Source: Mucilaginibacter cryoferens | Lineage (GTDB): Bacteria; Bacteroidota; Bacteroidia; Sphingobacteriales; Sphingobacteriaceae | DNA: 64,000 nucleotides | Assembly (NCBI RefSeq): GCF_014205845.1 | Contig: NZ_JACHCR010000001.1 | Coordinates: forward strand, 496,001 to 560,000 | Reading direction: 5' to 3' | Shown: positions 9,877 to 18,650 of the stretch, piece after piece | Position numbering within the stretch: the stretch's first letter is position 1 | Layout: each line of letters opens with the position of its first letter | Notes under the pieces: generated by a model | What the model was told of the DNA's origin: nothing | Database searches by the model: none | What the model saw: only the letters and a program-made list of their open reading frames with translations | Translations under genes and position numbers: made by a program

Positions 9877-9895
9877 TATTAAGGCGGTAAATATT

Positions 9896-9936
9896 AAAAA
9901 ATGGGTAGAGGATAATTTCTTTTACCCATTTTTTGT
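9896..9936 (+). terminator. Intrinsic terminator of the S41 peptidase gene
   Basis: Arms AAAAAATGGGTA (9896-9907) and TACCCATTTTTT (about 9923-9934) with a 15-nt loop, 20 bp after the stop codon. The A/T-flanked stem would work in both directions. Confidence 0.85.
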
Positions 9937-9974
9937 TGGGGAAGATTGGGGGATTATGAATTTCTCGCCCTCTC

Positions 9975-10080
9975 CTCTTTAGTGCAAGTCTTGCGTGGCT
10001 GCCTTGAGGGTAAGGGGACTTGTGATTTATTGGAAGTACAGGTCGCCATCCAAACTCAAAACCTGCGCTAATAAAGTACC
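9975..10080. repeat. Solitary REP-like unit (GCAAGTCTTG...GACTTGTG)
   Basis: Degenerate copy of the unit that flanks the RAYT transposases at 26.9 and 29.0 kb: TTTAGTGCAAGTCTTGCG, then GGACTTGTGAT, then an inverted half AACCTGCGCTAATAAAG. Open frames across it are not thought to be genes. Confidence 0.6.
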
Positions 10081-10108
10081 GAAATAACACCTTGTTTAAA
10101 AGTTGAAA

Positions 10109-10273
10109 TCATGGAATCAAAAAGGAGCCTTCCACTTTTTGACTGCGATCGTTGTTAACACGACGACCCTTAAGCTCAAGTGAAGAAAGCTTTACATGTT
10201 TAGCTTTATCAACAGGCATCCAACCTAAACGCTCCCCTTTTGAAACCATCTTTTTATCCGATTGCAGTGCCAT
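10109..10273 (-). CDS. Small hypothetical protein (54 aa)
   Basis: A 54-codon frame beginning MALQSDKKMVSKGERLGW, basic and hydrophilic, with no signal peptide or known motif. It is supported mainly by a perfect -7 box (TATATTTG, 10280-10287 on the minus strand) ending six nucleotides before the ATG. The region is full of repeats, so the gene is tentative. Confidence 0.4.
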   Translation of the reverse strand: MALQSDKKMVSKGERLGWMPVDKAKHVKLSSLELKGRRVNNDRSQKVEGSFLIP

Positions 10274-10279
10274 AGTAGA

Positions 10280-10287
10280 CAAATATA
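10280..10287 (-). promoter_or_regulatory. -7 box TATATTTG before small ORF
   Basis: Perfect TAnnTTTG on the minus strand, six nucleotides upstream of the ATG at 10273. Confidence 0.45.
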
Positions 10288-10291
10288 ACAA

Positions 10292-10649
10292 ACATCAAAC
10301 AGATCTTAATTCTTGAATCTAACCTCTTACTCTTTTTCAAGGCGTTTCTCATTTGGTAGAAACCTGATCAGGGCTTACATACGACATGGGCGTTAGGTGC
10401 GCAGTTTTTTTATCAGGTATCCATTGCAGTCCCTAACGATGATGGCTACAAATAATTCACAGACTAAAATTGCCACATATTGCAAAGTATAACAATAGGC
10501 AAATTACCGTATTTCAGTATGACTTTTATTTATAATTATTTTTACTACACATCTTGAATATTAATTCTCAATATTCAAAAAAACTTATGTAGATTATTAT
10601 ATATCTTTAAAAATTAATAATCACATTAAACTCCCCTAAACCTGAAAAA
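10292..10649. other. AT-rich gap before the OLD-like gene
   Basis: No gene is recognised. Base composition falls sharply toward A+T from about 10450 onward and stays low through the following gene, marking the left side of a probable acquired segment. No tRNA or clear attachment repeat is seen. Confidence 0.5.
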
Positions 10650-12545
10650 ATGTTAATGAAATTAACTAAAGTCACTGTCAATAAATACAAGAGCATCTTA
10701 AAAGAACAAACAGTTGCTATAGAACCCGATATTACCACGCTCGTGGGAATGAATGAGTCAGGTAAAACCAGTTTCTTACAAGCATTAGCAAAAACCAATT
10801 ATTTTAATGCGGATGACGATTTTAAATTTGATACCACACAAGATTATCCAAGAAATGAATTAGTAGACTTTGAGAACGATGAAGATGACGCAGTAATTCT
10901 TAAATGTACTTACGAAATATCGCAAGCATTAAAGCAAAAAATACATGATGATTTAGGTGTCAAATTAGTTTTAAGTAGCAATCTCACAATTACATATAAT
11001 TATAAAGGCAATAATAGTGTTACTGAAATAGGAGTCATCGAAAAAGACTTCCTTTCAGAAAAGATTAACGGACTGGTTTTAAGTGCTGAAACCAAAAAAT
11101 TATTAGGTTCAGCCAACTCGCTTGCCGAGGTAGCCACGATTACTGCTATAGATGGTGATATAGATTTACCAACATTCCAAGCCTACGCTAAAGTTATAGC
11201 CGACGCTAAGCCAGCTAATTGGAGTAACGCCTTAAACTTTTATATATATACTAAATTTTTAAAACCTAATCAGCCCAAATTTTGGTATTTCGATGATTAT
11301 TATCATTTAGGGGGGAAGATTAATATTAATGAGCTAAACAATGGTAGTGTAGACGAAAAGTTAAAAACCGCTAAGGCACTTTTGGAATTGGCAAGAATCA
11401 AACCTGCTGACATTATAAGTTCAACAGATTATGAGCGTTTTGTGGCATTGCTTGAAGCATCCTCTAACAAAATCACGAATGAGATTTTTAAGTACTGGTC
11501 TACTAATAAAAATCTTGATATTGAATTTCGAATACAGGATAAAGGAGTTATCAAATATCTTGATATTAGGGTAAAAAGTCAGAGGCATAAAATTTCATTG
11601 CCATTGGACAGGCGAAGTAAAGGTTTCAATTGGTTCTTTTCTTTTATCGTTTGGTTTAGCAAAATCCAAGCTGACAAGTCTTCTGACTATATATTGTTGC
11701 TTGATGAGCCGGGATTAAATCTTCATGCCTCAGCACAGGCAGATTTACTTAGGTTTTTCGAAGATTTATCTATTAAATATCAAATTATATATACGACACA
11801 TTCACCATTTATGGTGGAATCGGATAAACTGAATCGAGTGAGAACTGTTTTAGAAACTGATGAGGGTACTGTTATTTCGGACAGTATTCAAGAGAAAGAC
11901 CCGAACACATTGTTCCCTTTGCAAGCTGCATTAGGATATGATATCGCTCAAAATCTTTTTATATCTAAAAATAATTTATTAGTCGAAGGGCCAGCGGATT
12001 TATTATATCTGACTATAATGTCAAACATTCTTGAAACTAATAAAAGGACAGCGTTAAATGATTCAATAACGATTGTACCAGTGGGTGGATTGGATAAGGT
12101 AACGACATTTATTTCGTTATTAAGAGGCTCAAAGTTAGGGGTTGTATGCCTCCTTGATACATTTACTGACCAAAAGGGTAAACAAAGGGTAAGTGATTTA
12201 ATTCAACAAAAAATCATTAAGGAGAAACATATCCGATTTTTTAATGAATTTGCAAATAATGGAAAGGCAACTGCTGACATTGAAGACCTATTTTCAAAAG
12301 AAGAGTATCTGAAGATTTTCAATCTGGCTTTTGAAAAAGAGTACCCTGAAATTAAAATTACAGACCTTGATTCCTCTTTGGATACCATATTAAAACAGAT
12401 AAACAAGGTGATTGGAAAAGACAGATTTAATCACTACCGACCTGCGAATAAGTTGAATCAGTTGGGCGTTGATAAATCCTATTTCTCACCAGCAACTCTT
12501 GATAACTTTGAAAAGATGTTTATTGAAATTAATAAATTGTTTTAA
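10650..12545 (+). CDS. OLD-family ATP-dependent endonuclease-like protein (AAA ATPase + TOPRIM)
   Basis: 631-aa protein with an ABC/SMC-like ATPase N-terminus. Walker A is GMNESGKT (33-40); Walker B LLLDEPGLNLHA (about 350-361) is followed by IIYTTHSPFMVE. The C-terminus is TOPRIM-like, with the acidic motif NLLVEGPADLLYL (about 440-452), a VPVGGLDKV segment and VVCLLDTFTDQKG (about 500). This order is that of OLD nucleases, the family that includes P2 Old and Gabija GajA. Members cleave or nick DNA and several give phage resistance. No UvrD-like partner is adjacent, so it looks like a stand-alone (class 1) type. It is much more AT-rich than its neighbours, which suggests transfer. ATG 10656 is an alternative start. 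Confidence 0.8.
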   Translation: MLMKLTKVTVNKYKSILKEQTVAIEPDITTLVGMNESGKTSFLQALAKTNYFNADDDFKFDTTQDYPRNELVDFENDEDDAVILKCTYEISQALKQKIHDDLGVKLVLSSNLTITYNYKGNNSVTEIGVIEKDFLSEKINGLVLSAETKKLLGSANSLAEVATITAIDGDIDLPTFQAYAKVIADAKPANWSNALNFYIYTKFLKPNQPKFWYFDDYYHLGGKININELNNGSVDEKLKTAKALLELARIKPADIISSTDYERFVALLEASSNKITNEIFKYWSTNKNLDIEFRIQDKGVIKYLDIRVKSQRHKISLPLDRRSKGFNWFFSFIVWFSKIQADKSSDYILLLDEPGLNLHASAQADLLRFFEDLSIKYQIIYTTHSPFMVESDKLNRVRTVLETDEGTVISDSIQEKDPNTLFPLQAALGYDIAQNLFISKNNLLVEGPADLLYLTIMSNILETNKRTALNDSITIVPVGGLDKVTTFISLLRGSKLGVVCLLDTFTDQKGKQRVSDLIQQKIIKEKHIRFFNEFANNGKATADIEDLFSKEEYLKIFNLAFEKEYPEIKITDLDSSLDTILKQINKVIGKDRFNHYRPANKLNQLGVDKSYFSPATLDNFEKMFIEINKLF

Positions 12546-12654
12546 ACATCTTCGTTCAAACTAAGTGAAAAATATTACACCAGTTTCCTTTCGAACTCTA
12601 ATTGTTGGCGAAGTAGTTAAATTTCTTATCCAAGAAAACATGGAGTGTGTTGTG

Positions 12655-13082
12655 CCCCCCCTAGCGCAAGTCTTGTGATATGGATTGAGCGAAGGCGGAC
12701 TTGTGACTTGTAAAACATGATATCAAGACAATCACAAGTCAGCCGTAACTCATTTCCATTTCACAAGCGCCAGACTGCGATTTATCGACAAAATATATCG
12801 TAGAGCACAGGTCACCCATCCCGCAAAGCCCCAAACACAAGACCTGCGCTAAAAAAGGCTCTATAGGATTATGAGCCCCCCTTTAGCGAAAGCTTGTGTA
12901 GAGGTCGAAGCGAGGCAGACTTGTGGTTGTCTTAATATCACGTTTCACAAAACAACAAGTCAGCCGTAACTCATTACCATGTCACAGGCACCAAGGTGTG
13001 ACTTATCGACAAAATATATCGTAGAGCACAGGTCCCCAATCCCGCAAAACCCCAAACACAAGACCTGCGCTAAAAAAGGTCT
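12655..13082. repeat. Tandem pair of ~210-bp REP-derived units
   Basis: Two direct copies (about 12655-12862 and 12869-13082). Each starts with a degenerate TAGCGCAAGTCTTGTG half, passes GACTTGTG and an inverted CACAAGTCAGCCGTAACTC half, and ends AGACCTGCGCTAAAAAAGG. Both contain TATCGACAAAATATATCG. They are related to the RAYT-flanking units. 12546-12654 shows nothing recognisable. Confidence 0.65.
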
Positions 13083-13103
13083 CAAGTGGCGCTTTTTTGC
13101 TTC

Positions 13104-13528
13104 ACGAAAGCTTCTCGATTTCCCGTCAGCAGAACAGCTTCGGGCGAAAACGGCCAAAACAATGCGGGGTTGTGCGGTGGCAGGGCATAGGAAGTTTTTG
13201 CGGCAAGGGCAAAGAGGGTGAGGGCAAAATAATTCCAGCCCAGGTTTTGGCCGTTTTGCAGGGCAAAGGCCCTGTGCGCAAAGAAGCATTTCTGCTGACT
13301 TGAATTTTTTGGTCCTTTTTGTTTCAAGACAAAAAGGACTTGGCCCACCCGCGGCCAAGAGCGGGCCGATGCTATATATTACAACTACATAATTTCGTTA
13401 CCCAAATAAACGTAAAGCATCGTTCGAAGATTGCTTGGTGCTACGACATAGTTTTTGTAATAAAGTTAGAGCCTGTATAGTTGCTCTGTAGGGCTACGAG
13501 ATTGCCACGCGCTATCGCTCGCAATGAC
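13104..13528. repeat. Structured dispersed repeat, copy A (with extended right flank)
   Basis: The core 13125-13299 (175 bp) is bounded by perfect 10-bp terminal inverted repeats GTCAGCAGAA / TTCTGCTGAC. It contains an internal 13-bp stem AAACGGCCAAAAC (13148-13160) with GTTTTGGCCGTTT (13244-13256). Two further hairpins follow: GTCCTTTTTGT/ACAAAAAGGAC (13312-13339) and a CCCGC..GCGGG stem near 13350-13366. The flank to about 13528 is shared only with copy B at 15491-15914. Open frames exist on the minus strand but are not conserved in frame in copy C. Confidence 0.8.
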
Positions 13529-13707
13529 AAAGTGTTTTTCTTGATACTAACTACTTGCTACTGTCCCCAAAAAAAGGTAAAATCATGAACGCATCTTCGC
13601 TTTATTTCTTAATGTACATCAAGTTTAGATGCCCGAAAAAACTACAGATTTGAATGAACAAAGCAAAACAAAAACTATTCAAATTTCTTAACCTTAAAAT
13701 TAAAAAC

Positions 13708-14529
13708 ATGAGCACAATTACAGTAAAAGACGGAACCGAAATTTATTACAAAGACTGGGGCACCGGACAACCACTTGTCTTTCATCATGGCTGGCCATTA
13801 TCTGGCGACGACTGGGACGCGCAGATGATGTTTTTCCTTAAACAGGGATACCGGGTGATTGCCCATGACCGCCGTGGGCACGGAAGATCGAGCCAGACCT
13901 CTGGTGGACATGATATGGATACCTACGCAGCCGATGTGGCCGCGCTTACCGAGTTTCTTGATCTGAAAGATGCCATTCATATAGGACATTCTACAGGCGG
14001 AGGTGAAGCCATTCATTATGCGGCTAACCTTGGCAAAAACCGTGTAGCTAAAGTTGTACTCATCAGCGCGGTTACGCCATTGATGGTTAAAACAGAAAAT
14101 AATCCCGACGGTGTACCAATGTCTGTATTTGATGAAATACGTGAGGGCACAGCATTTAACAGGGCCCAATACTTTGAAGATTTTACAATCCCTTTTTATG
14201 GCTATAACCGCGAAGGCGTTAAAATATCGCAGGGTATCAGAGATAATTGGTGGCGCCAGGGCATGATGGGCAGTGTAAAAGCACATCATGATGGCATCAA
14301 AGCTTTCTCAGAAACAGATTTTACAGAAGACCTTAAAAGCGTAGACATCCCCGTGCTTGTGCTGCACGGTGAAGATGACCAGATCGTTCCATTTCCACTT
14401 TCGGGAGCAAAGGCTATCAAGTTATTGAAAAACGGAAAATTGATCTCTTACCCGGGATTCCCTCATGGAATGCCAGCTACAGAAGCGGCTACAATTAATA
14501 AAGATCTATTAGCTTTTATTCAATCCTAA
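13708..14529 (+). CDS. Alpha/beta hydrolase, non-heme chloroperoxidase/esterase type
   Basis: 273-aa cytosolic alpha/beta hydrolase close to the bacterial arylesterase/cofactor-free haloperoxidase group. It begins MSTITVKDGTEIYYKDWG and has the oxyanion segment HHGWPLSGDDWD, the nucleophile elbow GHSTGGGE (Ser95), the acid Asp in LVLHGEDDQIVPF and the His in GFPHGMPATE. These enzymes hydrolyse small esters and can show perhydrolase activity; the natural substrate is unknown. An upstream in-frame ATG at 13654 would add 18 Lys/Phe-rich residues outside the family, so 13708 is chosen. The gene lies between two direct repeat copies (A and B) together with a toxin-antitoxin pair. Confidence 0.88.
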   Translation: MSTITVKDGTEIYYKDWGTGQPLVFHHGWPLSGDDWDAQMMFFLKQGYRVIAHDRRGHGRSSQTSGGHDMDTYAADVAALTEFLDLKDAIHIGHSTGGGEAIHYAANLGKNRVAKVVLISAVTPLMVKTENNPDGVPMSVFDEIREGTAFNRAQYFEDFTIPFYGYNREGVKISQGIRDNWWRQGMMGSVKAHHDGIKAFSETDFTEDLKSVDIPVLVLHGEDDQIVPFPLSGAKAIKLLKNGKLISYPGFPHGMPATEAATINKDLLAFIQS

Positions 14530-14574
14530 AGTAATTGATTTATAGCGCATCTGCATTACTATAAATACCAATGA

Positions 14575-14614
14575 AACAAAAGCTGCTAACCTACCGGGTT
14601 GCAGCTTTTGTTTT
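14575..14614 (+). terminator. Intrinsic terminator of the hydrolase gene
   Basis: Arms AACAAAAGCTGC (14575-14586) and GCAGCTTTTGTT (14601-14612) followed by a T run, 45 bp after the stop codon. Confidence 0.9.
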
Positions 14615-14621
14615 TAATAAT

Positions 14622-14745
14622 CGCCCCCTTAGCGCAAGTATTGTGTGACTGCCTGTGTGTAGCCCCTTTTAGCGCAAGTCTTGTGTGGCTGCCTGCGCGT
14701 GGAGGACTTGTGCTTTATCGGCAAAACCTATCGTTAAATAGGTAG
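14622..14745. repeat. REP-like remnants
   Basis: Two partial left halves (CCTTAGCGCAAGTATTGTG and TTTTAGCGCAAGTCTTGTG) followed by GGACTTGTG and a TTTATCGGCAAAACCTATCG segment resembling that at 12781-12800. They belong to the RAYT-linked family. Confidence 0.6.
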
Positions 14746-14808
14746 TGAGCGCATATTTTTTGAAGTTAATTCTTACATTTTCCGCACTCCAATTTTAAAT
14801 AAATTAGT

Positions 14809-14816
14809 TAAATTTG
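14809..14816 (+). promoter_or_regulatory. -7 box TAAATTTG of the TA operon
   Basis: Perfect TAnnTTTG, 18 bp upstream of the antitoxin ATG at 14835. Confidence 0.6.
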
Positions 14817-14834
14817 TTAATCAAACTATCAGGT

Positions 14835-15065
14835 ATGGAACGGATTGTATTAGAAGTTGATGACCAAACAGCAAAAGCGTGGCGTAATACTTCCGCCAAA
14901 TTGCGAAACCAGATTAGCAAAAACCTCGAAAATATTTTAAGTGATTCATTGGGCAAAACTCAGAAAGAAAACTTCGAACTGCTTTTGCAGGATGCCCGTA
15001 AAGAAGCAAGCCAAAACGGATTAACAGAAGAAGTGCTGGCGCAGTTACTAAATGACGAAAACTAA
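14835..15065 (+). CDS. Antitoxin of a PIN-domain toxin-antitoxin module
   Basis: 76-aa protein beginning MERIVLEVDDQTAKAWRN, rich in charged helical residues, placed directly before and overlapping a PIN toxin by 14 bp. Size, order and overlap are those of type II antitoxins, which bind the toxin and repress their own promoter. The N-terminal strand followed by helices could be a ribbon-helix-helix DNA-binding fold, but this is not certain from the sequence. The in-frame TTG at 14814 lies within the -7 box and is rejected as the start. Confidence 0.75.
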   Translation: MERIVLEVDDQTAKAWRNTSAKLRNQISKNLENILSDSLGKTQKENFELLLQDARKEASQNGLTEEVLAQLLNDEN

Positions 15066-15468
15066 GTATTTTGTACTGGATGCCAATACGCTGATTAGTG
15101 CATTCCTCCTTGCCAAAACATCTATCGCAGCAAGGGCATTTTACAAAGCTTCTTCCGAGGGTACTATAGTGCTTTCTGATGAAACATACGCTGAATTTAG
15201 CGATGTTTTCATTAGACCTAAATTCGATAGATACGTTCCATTCGAGAAACGATTGGCAATTATTGAAGATTTAAAATCAATAGTAAAATTTGTTGCCATA
15301 ACCATCGAAATACAAGCCTGCCGTGACACCAAGGATAATAAATATTTAGAGTTAGCCATATCGTCAGTTGCTGACTGCATCATTACAGGCGATAAAGATT
15401 TATTGGTTTTACATCCTTTTCAAAATATACCAATTTTAACAGCTGGCGATTTTCTGGAAAAAAATTAG
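15052..15468 (+). CDS. PIN-domain toxin (putative toxin-antitoxin RNase)
   Basis: 138-aa PIN-family protein of the COG1569 type, a Mg-dependent endoribonuclease. Acidic active-site residues are visible in order: Asp10 (FVLDANTL), Glu44/Glu48 (DETYAEF), Asp95 (TKDNKYLELA) and Asp114/116 (ITGDKDLLVL). It overlaps its antitoxin by 14 bp. The pair sits between two ~420-bp direct repeats, a position where it could counter-select deletion of the segment. The RNA target is unknown. Confidence 0.85.
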   Translation: MTKTKYFVLDANTLISAFLLAKTSIAARAFYKASSEGTIVLSDETYAEFSDVFIRPKFDRYVPFEKRLAIIEDLKSIVKFVAITIEIQACRDTKDNKYLELAISSVADCIITGDKDLLVLHPFQNIPILTAGDFLEKN

Positions 15469-15490
15469 CCTTCACTTATCGCCAACTTTT

Positions 15491-15914
15491 ACGAAAGCTT
15501 CTCTTTTCCCGTCAGCAGAACAGCTTCGGGTGAAAACGGCCAAAACAATGCGGGGCTGTGCGGTGGCAGGGCATAGGAAGTTTTTGCGGCAAGGGCAAAG
15601 AGGGTGAGGGCAAAATAATTCCAGCCCCGGTTTTGGCAGTTTTGCAGGGCAAAGGCCTTGTGCGCAAAGAAGCATTTCTGCTGACAGCCCTTTTGGTTAC
15701 TTTTGGGGCTCAAAAGTAACAGCCTTTCCCGCGGCGATTGAGCGGGCCAATATTGTCGGTTATAACTACATAATTTCGTTCCCCAAATAAACGTAAAGCA
15801 TCGTTCGGAGATTGCTTAGTGCTATGCAATGACATAGTTTTTCTAATAAAGTTAGAGCCCGTATAGTTGCCCTGTAAGGCTACGAGATTGCCACGCTATC
15901 GCTTATAATAACAT
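15491..15914. repeat. Structured dispersed repeat, copy B
   Basis: The core is 15511-15685, exactly 175 bp as in copy A, with the same 10-bp terminal inverted repeats. The following hairpin is GTTACTTTTG/CAAAAGTAAC (15696-15720): its sequence differs from copies A and C but pairing is kept. The right flank (about 15760-15914) matches copy A closely. Confidence 0.8.
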
Positions 15915-16826
15915 GCTTTTAAAGCATTGATTATCAGTATGTGTTTCTTCAAACACAACACCCTCGCTACCGTCATTGCGGAACCACCAGCAGCACTGGA
16001 AAAGACAGTAATGACATCTTAAAGAAAGACCGTCCTTGCGAGTGGCAACCAGGATTAACCTGGAAAAAACAGTAATGACATCTTAAAAAGGCCGTCCTTG
16101 CGAGGAGGTACGACGAAGCAATCCCCAAATTACAGGGCGGATTTGCATAGCGACTCTGTAGGTCGGGGATTGCTTCGTGCCTCGCAATGACGGCGGTGAG
16201 GGGTTTGTTTTTAAAAAATACATACTGAAAATCAATACTTTACAACCATGTCGTTATAAGGAGGTACGACGAAGCAATCCCCTACTTACAGAGCGGATTT
16301 GCACAGCTACTCTGTAAGTTTGGGATTGCTTCGTACCTCGCAATGACGGCGGTGAGGGGTTTGTATTAAAAAAAACATACTGATAATCAATACTTTAAAA
16401 GTATGTCATTATAAGTGACAACTAGAGTTAACCTGAAAAAAACGGGAATGACATGGTTGCAAATGGGCGGTTGTGGACTAAATAATAATGGGGTCTTCTT
16501 TAAAAAAGTGGTGGGAATGTGCGATTCCCCTCTCGAGAGGGGAACAAAATTATGAAGACACCTAATTGTATCTCGGGCATTAGAAACTTAAAAAAAACGC
16601 GCTGAAATTCAATACTTTACAACCATGTCATTATAAGGCACGAAGCAATCCCCGACTTACAGAGTAGCTGTGCAAATCCGCCCTGTATTTTGGGGATTGC
16701 TTCGTCGTACCTCCTCGCAAGGACGGCCTTTTTAAGATGTCATCAATATTTTTTCCAGTCGAACTGGTTGTCACTCAATGACATTTTTTTTTGTCTTGAT
16801 ACTTGATACTAACTACTTGCTACTCC
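15915..16826. repeat. Array of composite GCAATCCC palindromes
   Basis: The gap between convergent genes holds three copies of a ~100-bp imperfect palindrome (about 16090-16195, 16255-16355, and inverted at 16625-16730). The arms are CGAAGCAATCCCC and GGGGATTGCTTCG. They are interspersed with modules around CAGGNTTAACCTGG and TGATTATCAGTATG. A TTGATACTTGATACTA repeat sits at the right end. No gene is seen. Confidence 0.75.
16450..16615. repeat. Element with single GAGAGGGG palindrome (empty-site copy)
   Basis: About 165 bp that is an inverted homologue of 35605-35820. It has one 16-bp perfect palindrome CCCCTCTCGAGAGGGG (16527-16542), where the other copy has two flanking an 89-bp insert. Confidence 0.7.
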
Positions 16827-16827
16827 T

Positions 16828-18468
16828 TTATACCGAATACGAACTCACATTACTATAATCTATATTAGTTACCACGGTATAATCGGGCACGAAGGTATTC
16901 TCGCTGCTTAGGGCCATATCCAGTTCAAATGTGGCGGGGTATGGGGTATTGAGCAGACTACCTTTGGGGATATAGGGGAACAGTTCGCCGTAGGTTTGGA
17001 TCTGGCTGTGGTTTATGCGACGGTAGATAAACATGCGGTGCAGATCGCAGGGTTTGGTTAAGCCTGCAGCGCCGATCATCTGGATGGCGCTACCCACCGT
17101 GGCTTTGTGAAAGTTGGCAACGCGTACTTTTTTATCATCAACCACCAGGCCGCGCATGAGGCTTTTATCCTGCGTGGCTACGCCTGTTGGGCAGGTATTG
17201 GTGTTACACTCCAATGCCTGGATACAACCCAGGGCAAACATCATACCGCGGGCGCTGTTACACATATCGGCACCGAGGGCAAAGTTCTTCACCAGATCGA
17301 ACCCGGTGGCTACCTTGCCCGATGCTATTAGTTTAATATGCTTTTTAATATCGAAACCGGTTAGGGCATCATACACAAATGCAAGTGCCTCGCGCAGGGG
17401 CATACCTACCGAATTGGAGAACTCCAGCGGGGCGGCACCGGTACCTCCTTCGCCCCCATCAACGGTAATAAAATCGGGATAGATGCCGGTTTTAACCATG
17501 GCCTTACAAATAGCTAAAAATTCGCTCTTATGTCCAACACATAGTTTAAAACCTATCGGTTTACTCCCCGATAATTCCCGTAATTTCTTAATAAATCCCG
17601 TTAAGCCAATAGGATCGCTAAACGCGGTGTGGAAAGGCGGCGATACTACATCCTGCCCCATCTCAACCAACCTGATGCGGGCAATCTCGGGTGTTACCTT
17701 GGCAGCCGGCAAAATACCGCCGTGGCCAGGCTTTGCCCCCTGCGATAATTTGATCTCTATCATTTTTACCTGCGGCAATACAGCGCGCTGGGCAAAGGCA
17801 TCGTAATCAATAGTGCCATCTTTATGGCGACAGCTAAAATAGCCGGTACCAATTTGCCAGATGATATCGCCGCCCGGTTGCAGGTGATGGTCGCTCAGGC
17901 CGCCCTCGCCGGTGTTATGGGCAAAGTTATCGAGTTTGGCGCCTCCGTTAAGGGCCAGTATGGCGTTTTCGCTCAGTGAGCCAAAGCTCATGGCCGAGAT
18001 ATTGAATATACTGGCCATATAAGGCTGCTTACAATCCGGACCGCCAACTTTTACGCGGGGGGCCATATCCAGTTTATGATGATCTATAGCTGCTATGCTG
18101 TGGTTAAGCCATTCGTAGCCGTTTTCGTAAACATCCAACTCGGTACCAAAAGGGCGTGTATCATCAACCATTTTGGCGCGCTGGTAAACCACGCTGCGGT
18201 TTTGGCGGTTAAAAGGTGTTCCGTTGGTATCGCTCTCTACAAAGTACTGGTATATTTTGGGGCGAAGATCTTCCATCAAAAAACGTAAATGGCCAAACAC
18301 CGGAAAATTACGCACAATGCTGTGCTCCTTTTGCAGCATATCGTAAAAGCCAACAGCATATATGGGTACCATAATAATAAACGACCAGGCCGCCGGTTTC
18401 CAAATAATTGTCCACGCCCCAAGGGCCGCAAAAATGATAAAAAACGATATTATAAAAAGCTTTCTCAT
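16828..18468 (-). CDS. FMN-binding glutamate synthase-family protein (GltB domain-like)
   Basis: 546-aa protein consisting of the FMN/Fe-S synthase domain of glutamate synthase without the amidotransferase domain. Two N-terminal hydrophobic stretches (about residues 3-20 and 24-43) suggest membrane anchoring. Characteristic segments are ISAMSFGSLSENAILALNGG, GEGGLSDHHLQPGGD, TVDGGEGGTGAAPLEF and a Cys cluster GCIQALECNTNTCPTG that would hold a 3Fe-4S centre. The family's reaction without GltD or an amidotransferase is not established, so glutamate synthesis is not assumed. The ATG at 18468 is chosen; a start at 18540 would add 24 unrelated residues. Confidence 0.85.
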   Translation of the reverse strand: MRKLFIISFFIIFAALGAWTIIWKPAAWSFIIMVPIYAVGFYDMLQKEHSIVRNFPVFGHLRFLMEDLRPKIYQYFVESDTNGTPFNRQNRSVVYQRAKMVDDTRPFGTELDVYENGYEWLNHSIAAIDHHKLDMAPRVKVGGPDCKQPYMASIFNISAMSFGSLSENAILALNGGAKLDNFAHNTGEGGLSDHHLQPGGDIIWQIGTGYFSCRHKDGTIDYDAFAQRAVLPQVKMIEIKLSQGAKPGHGGILPAAKVTPEIARIRLVEMGQDVVSPPFHTAFSDPIGLTGFIKKLRELSGSKPIGFKLCVGHKSEFLAICKAMVKTGIYPDFITVDGGEGGTGAAPLEFSNSVGMPLREALAFVYDALTGFDIKKHIKLIASGKVATGFDLVKNFALGADMCNSARGMMFALGCIQALECNTNTCPTGVATQDKSLMRGLVVDDKKVRVANFHKATVGSAIQMIGAAGLTKPCDLHRMFIYRRINHSQIQTYGELFPYIPKGSLLNTPYPATFELDMALSSENTFVPDYTVVTNIDYSNVSSYSV

Positions 18469-18588
18469 AAGGCTGTTAAATTGGTATAAACCTGATGTTA
18501 TATTATATAAAAGTAGATTTAAATTTAAACAATAGCGCAATTGTATGGTTAAACTTGTAACTCAATGTCGGTCTATTGTAAATTAGTT

Positions 18589-18614
18589 AAAATAGATGTT
18601 TAAACATCTATTTT
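18589..18614. promoter_or_regulatory. 26-bp perfect palindrome, probable operator
   Basis: Perfect dyad with half-sites AAAATAGATGTTT and AAACATCTATTTT, directly upstream of the -7 box of the yceI-like gene and covering where its -33 element should be. Its size and symmetry suggest binding of a dimeric repressor, for example of the MarR type. No regulator gene is adjacent. Confidence 0.65.
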
Positions 18615-18619
18615 TGCAT

Positions 18620-18627
18620 TATCTTTG
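18620..18627 (+). promoter_or_regulatory. -7 box TATCTTTG of yceI-like gene
   Basis: Perfect TAnnTTTG six bases after the palindrome and 23 bp before the ATG at 18651. Confidence 0.7.
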
Positions 18628-18650
18628 TATCAACAAAAAAACAAAAAATC

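Noticed and set aside
9848..10090. 80-codon minus-strand frame after the S41 peptidase gene
   Set aside because: Overlaps the peptidase 3' end, its terminator and a REP-like unit; no family.
12960..13358. Minus-strand open frames across structured repeat copies A, B and C (Cys/Pro-rich peptides)
   Set aside because: The frame is not kept in copy C (the peptide changes frame part-way), while DNA pairing is kept. They are best explained as open frames in a GC-rich repeat, not proteins.
13654..13707. Upstream start for the alpha/beta hydrolase
   Set aside because: The added 18 residues are Lys/Phe-rich and outside the family. The conserved N-terminus begins at 13708.
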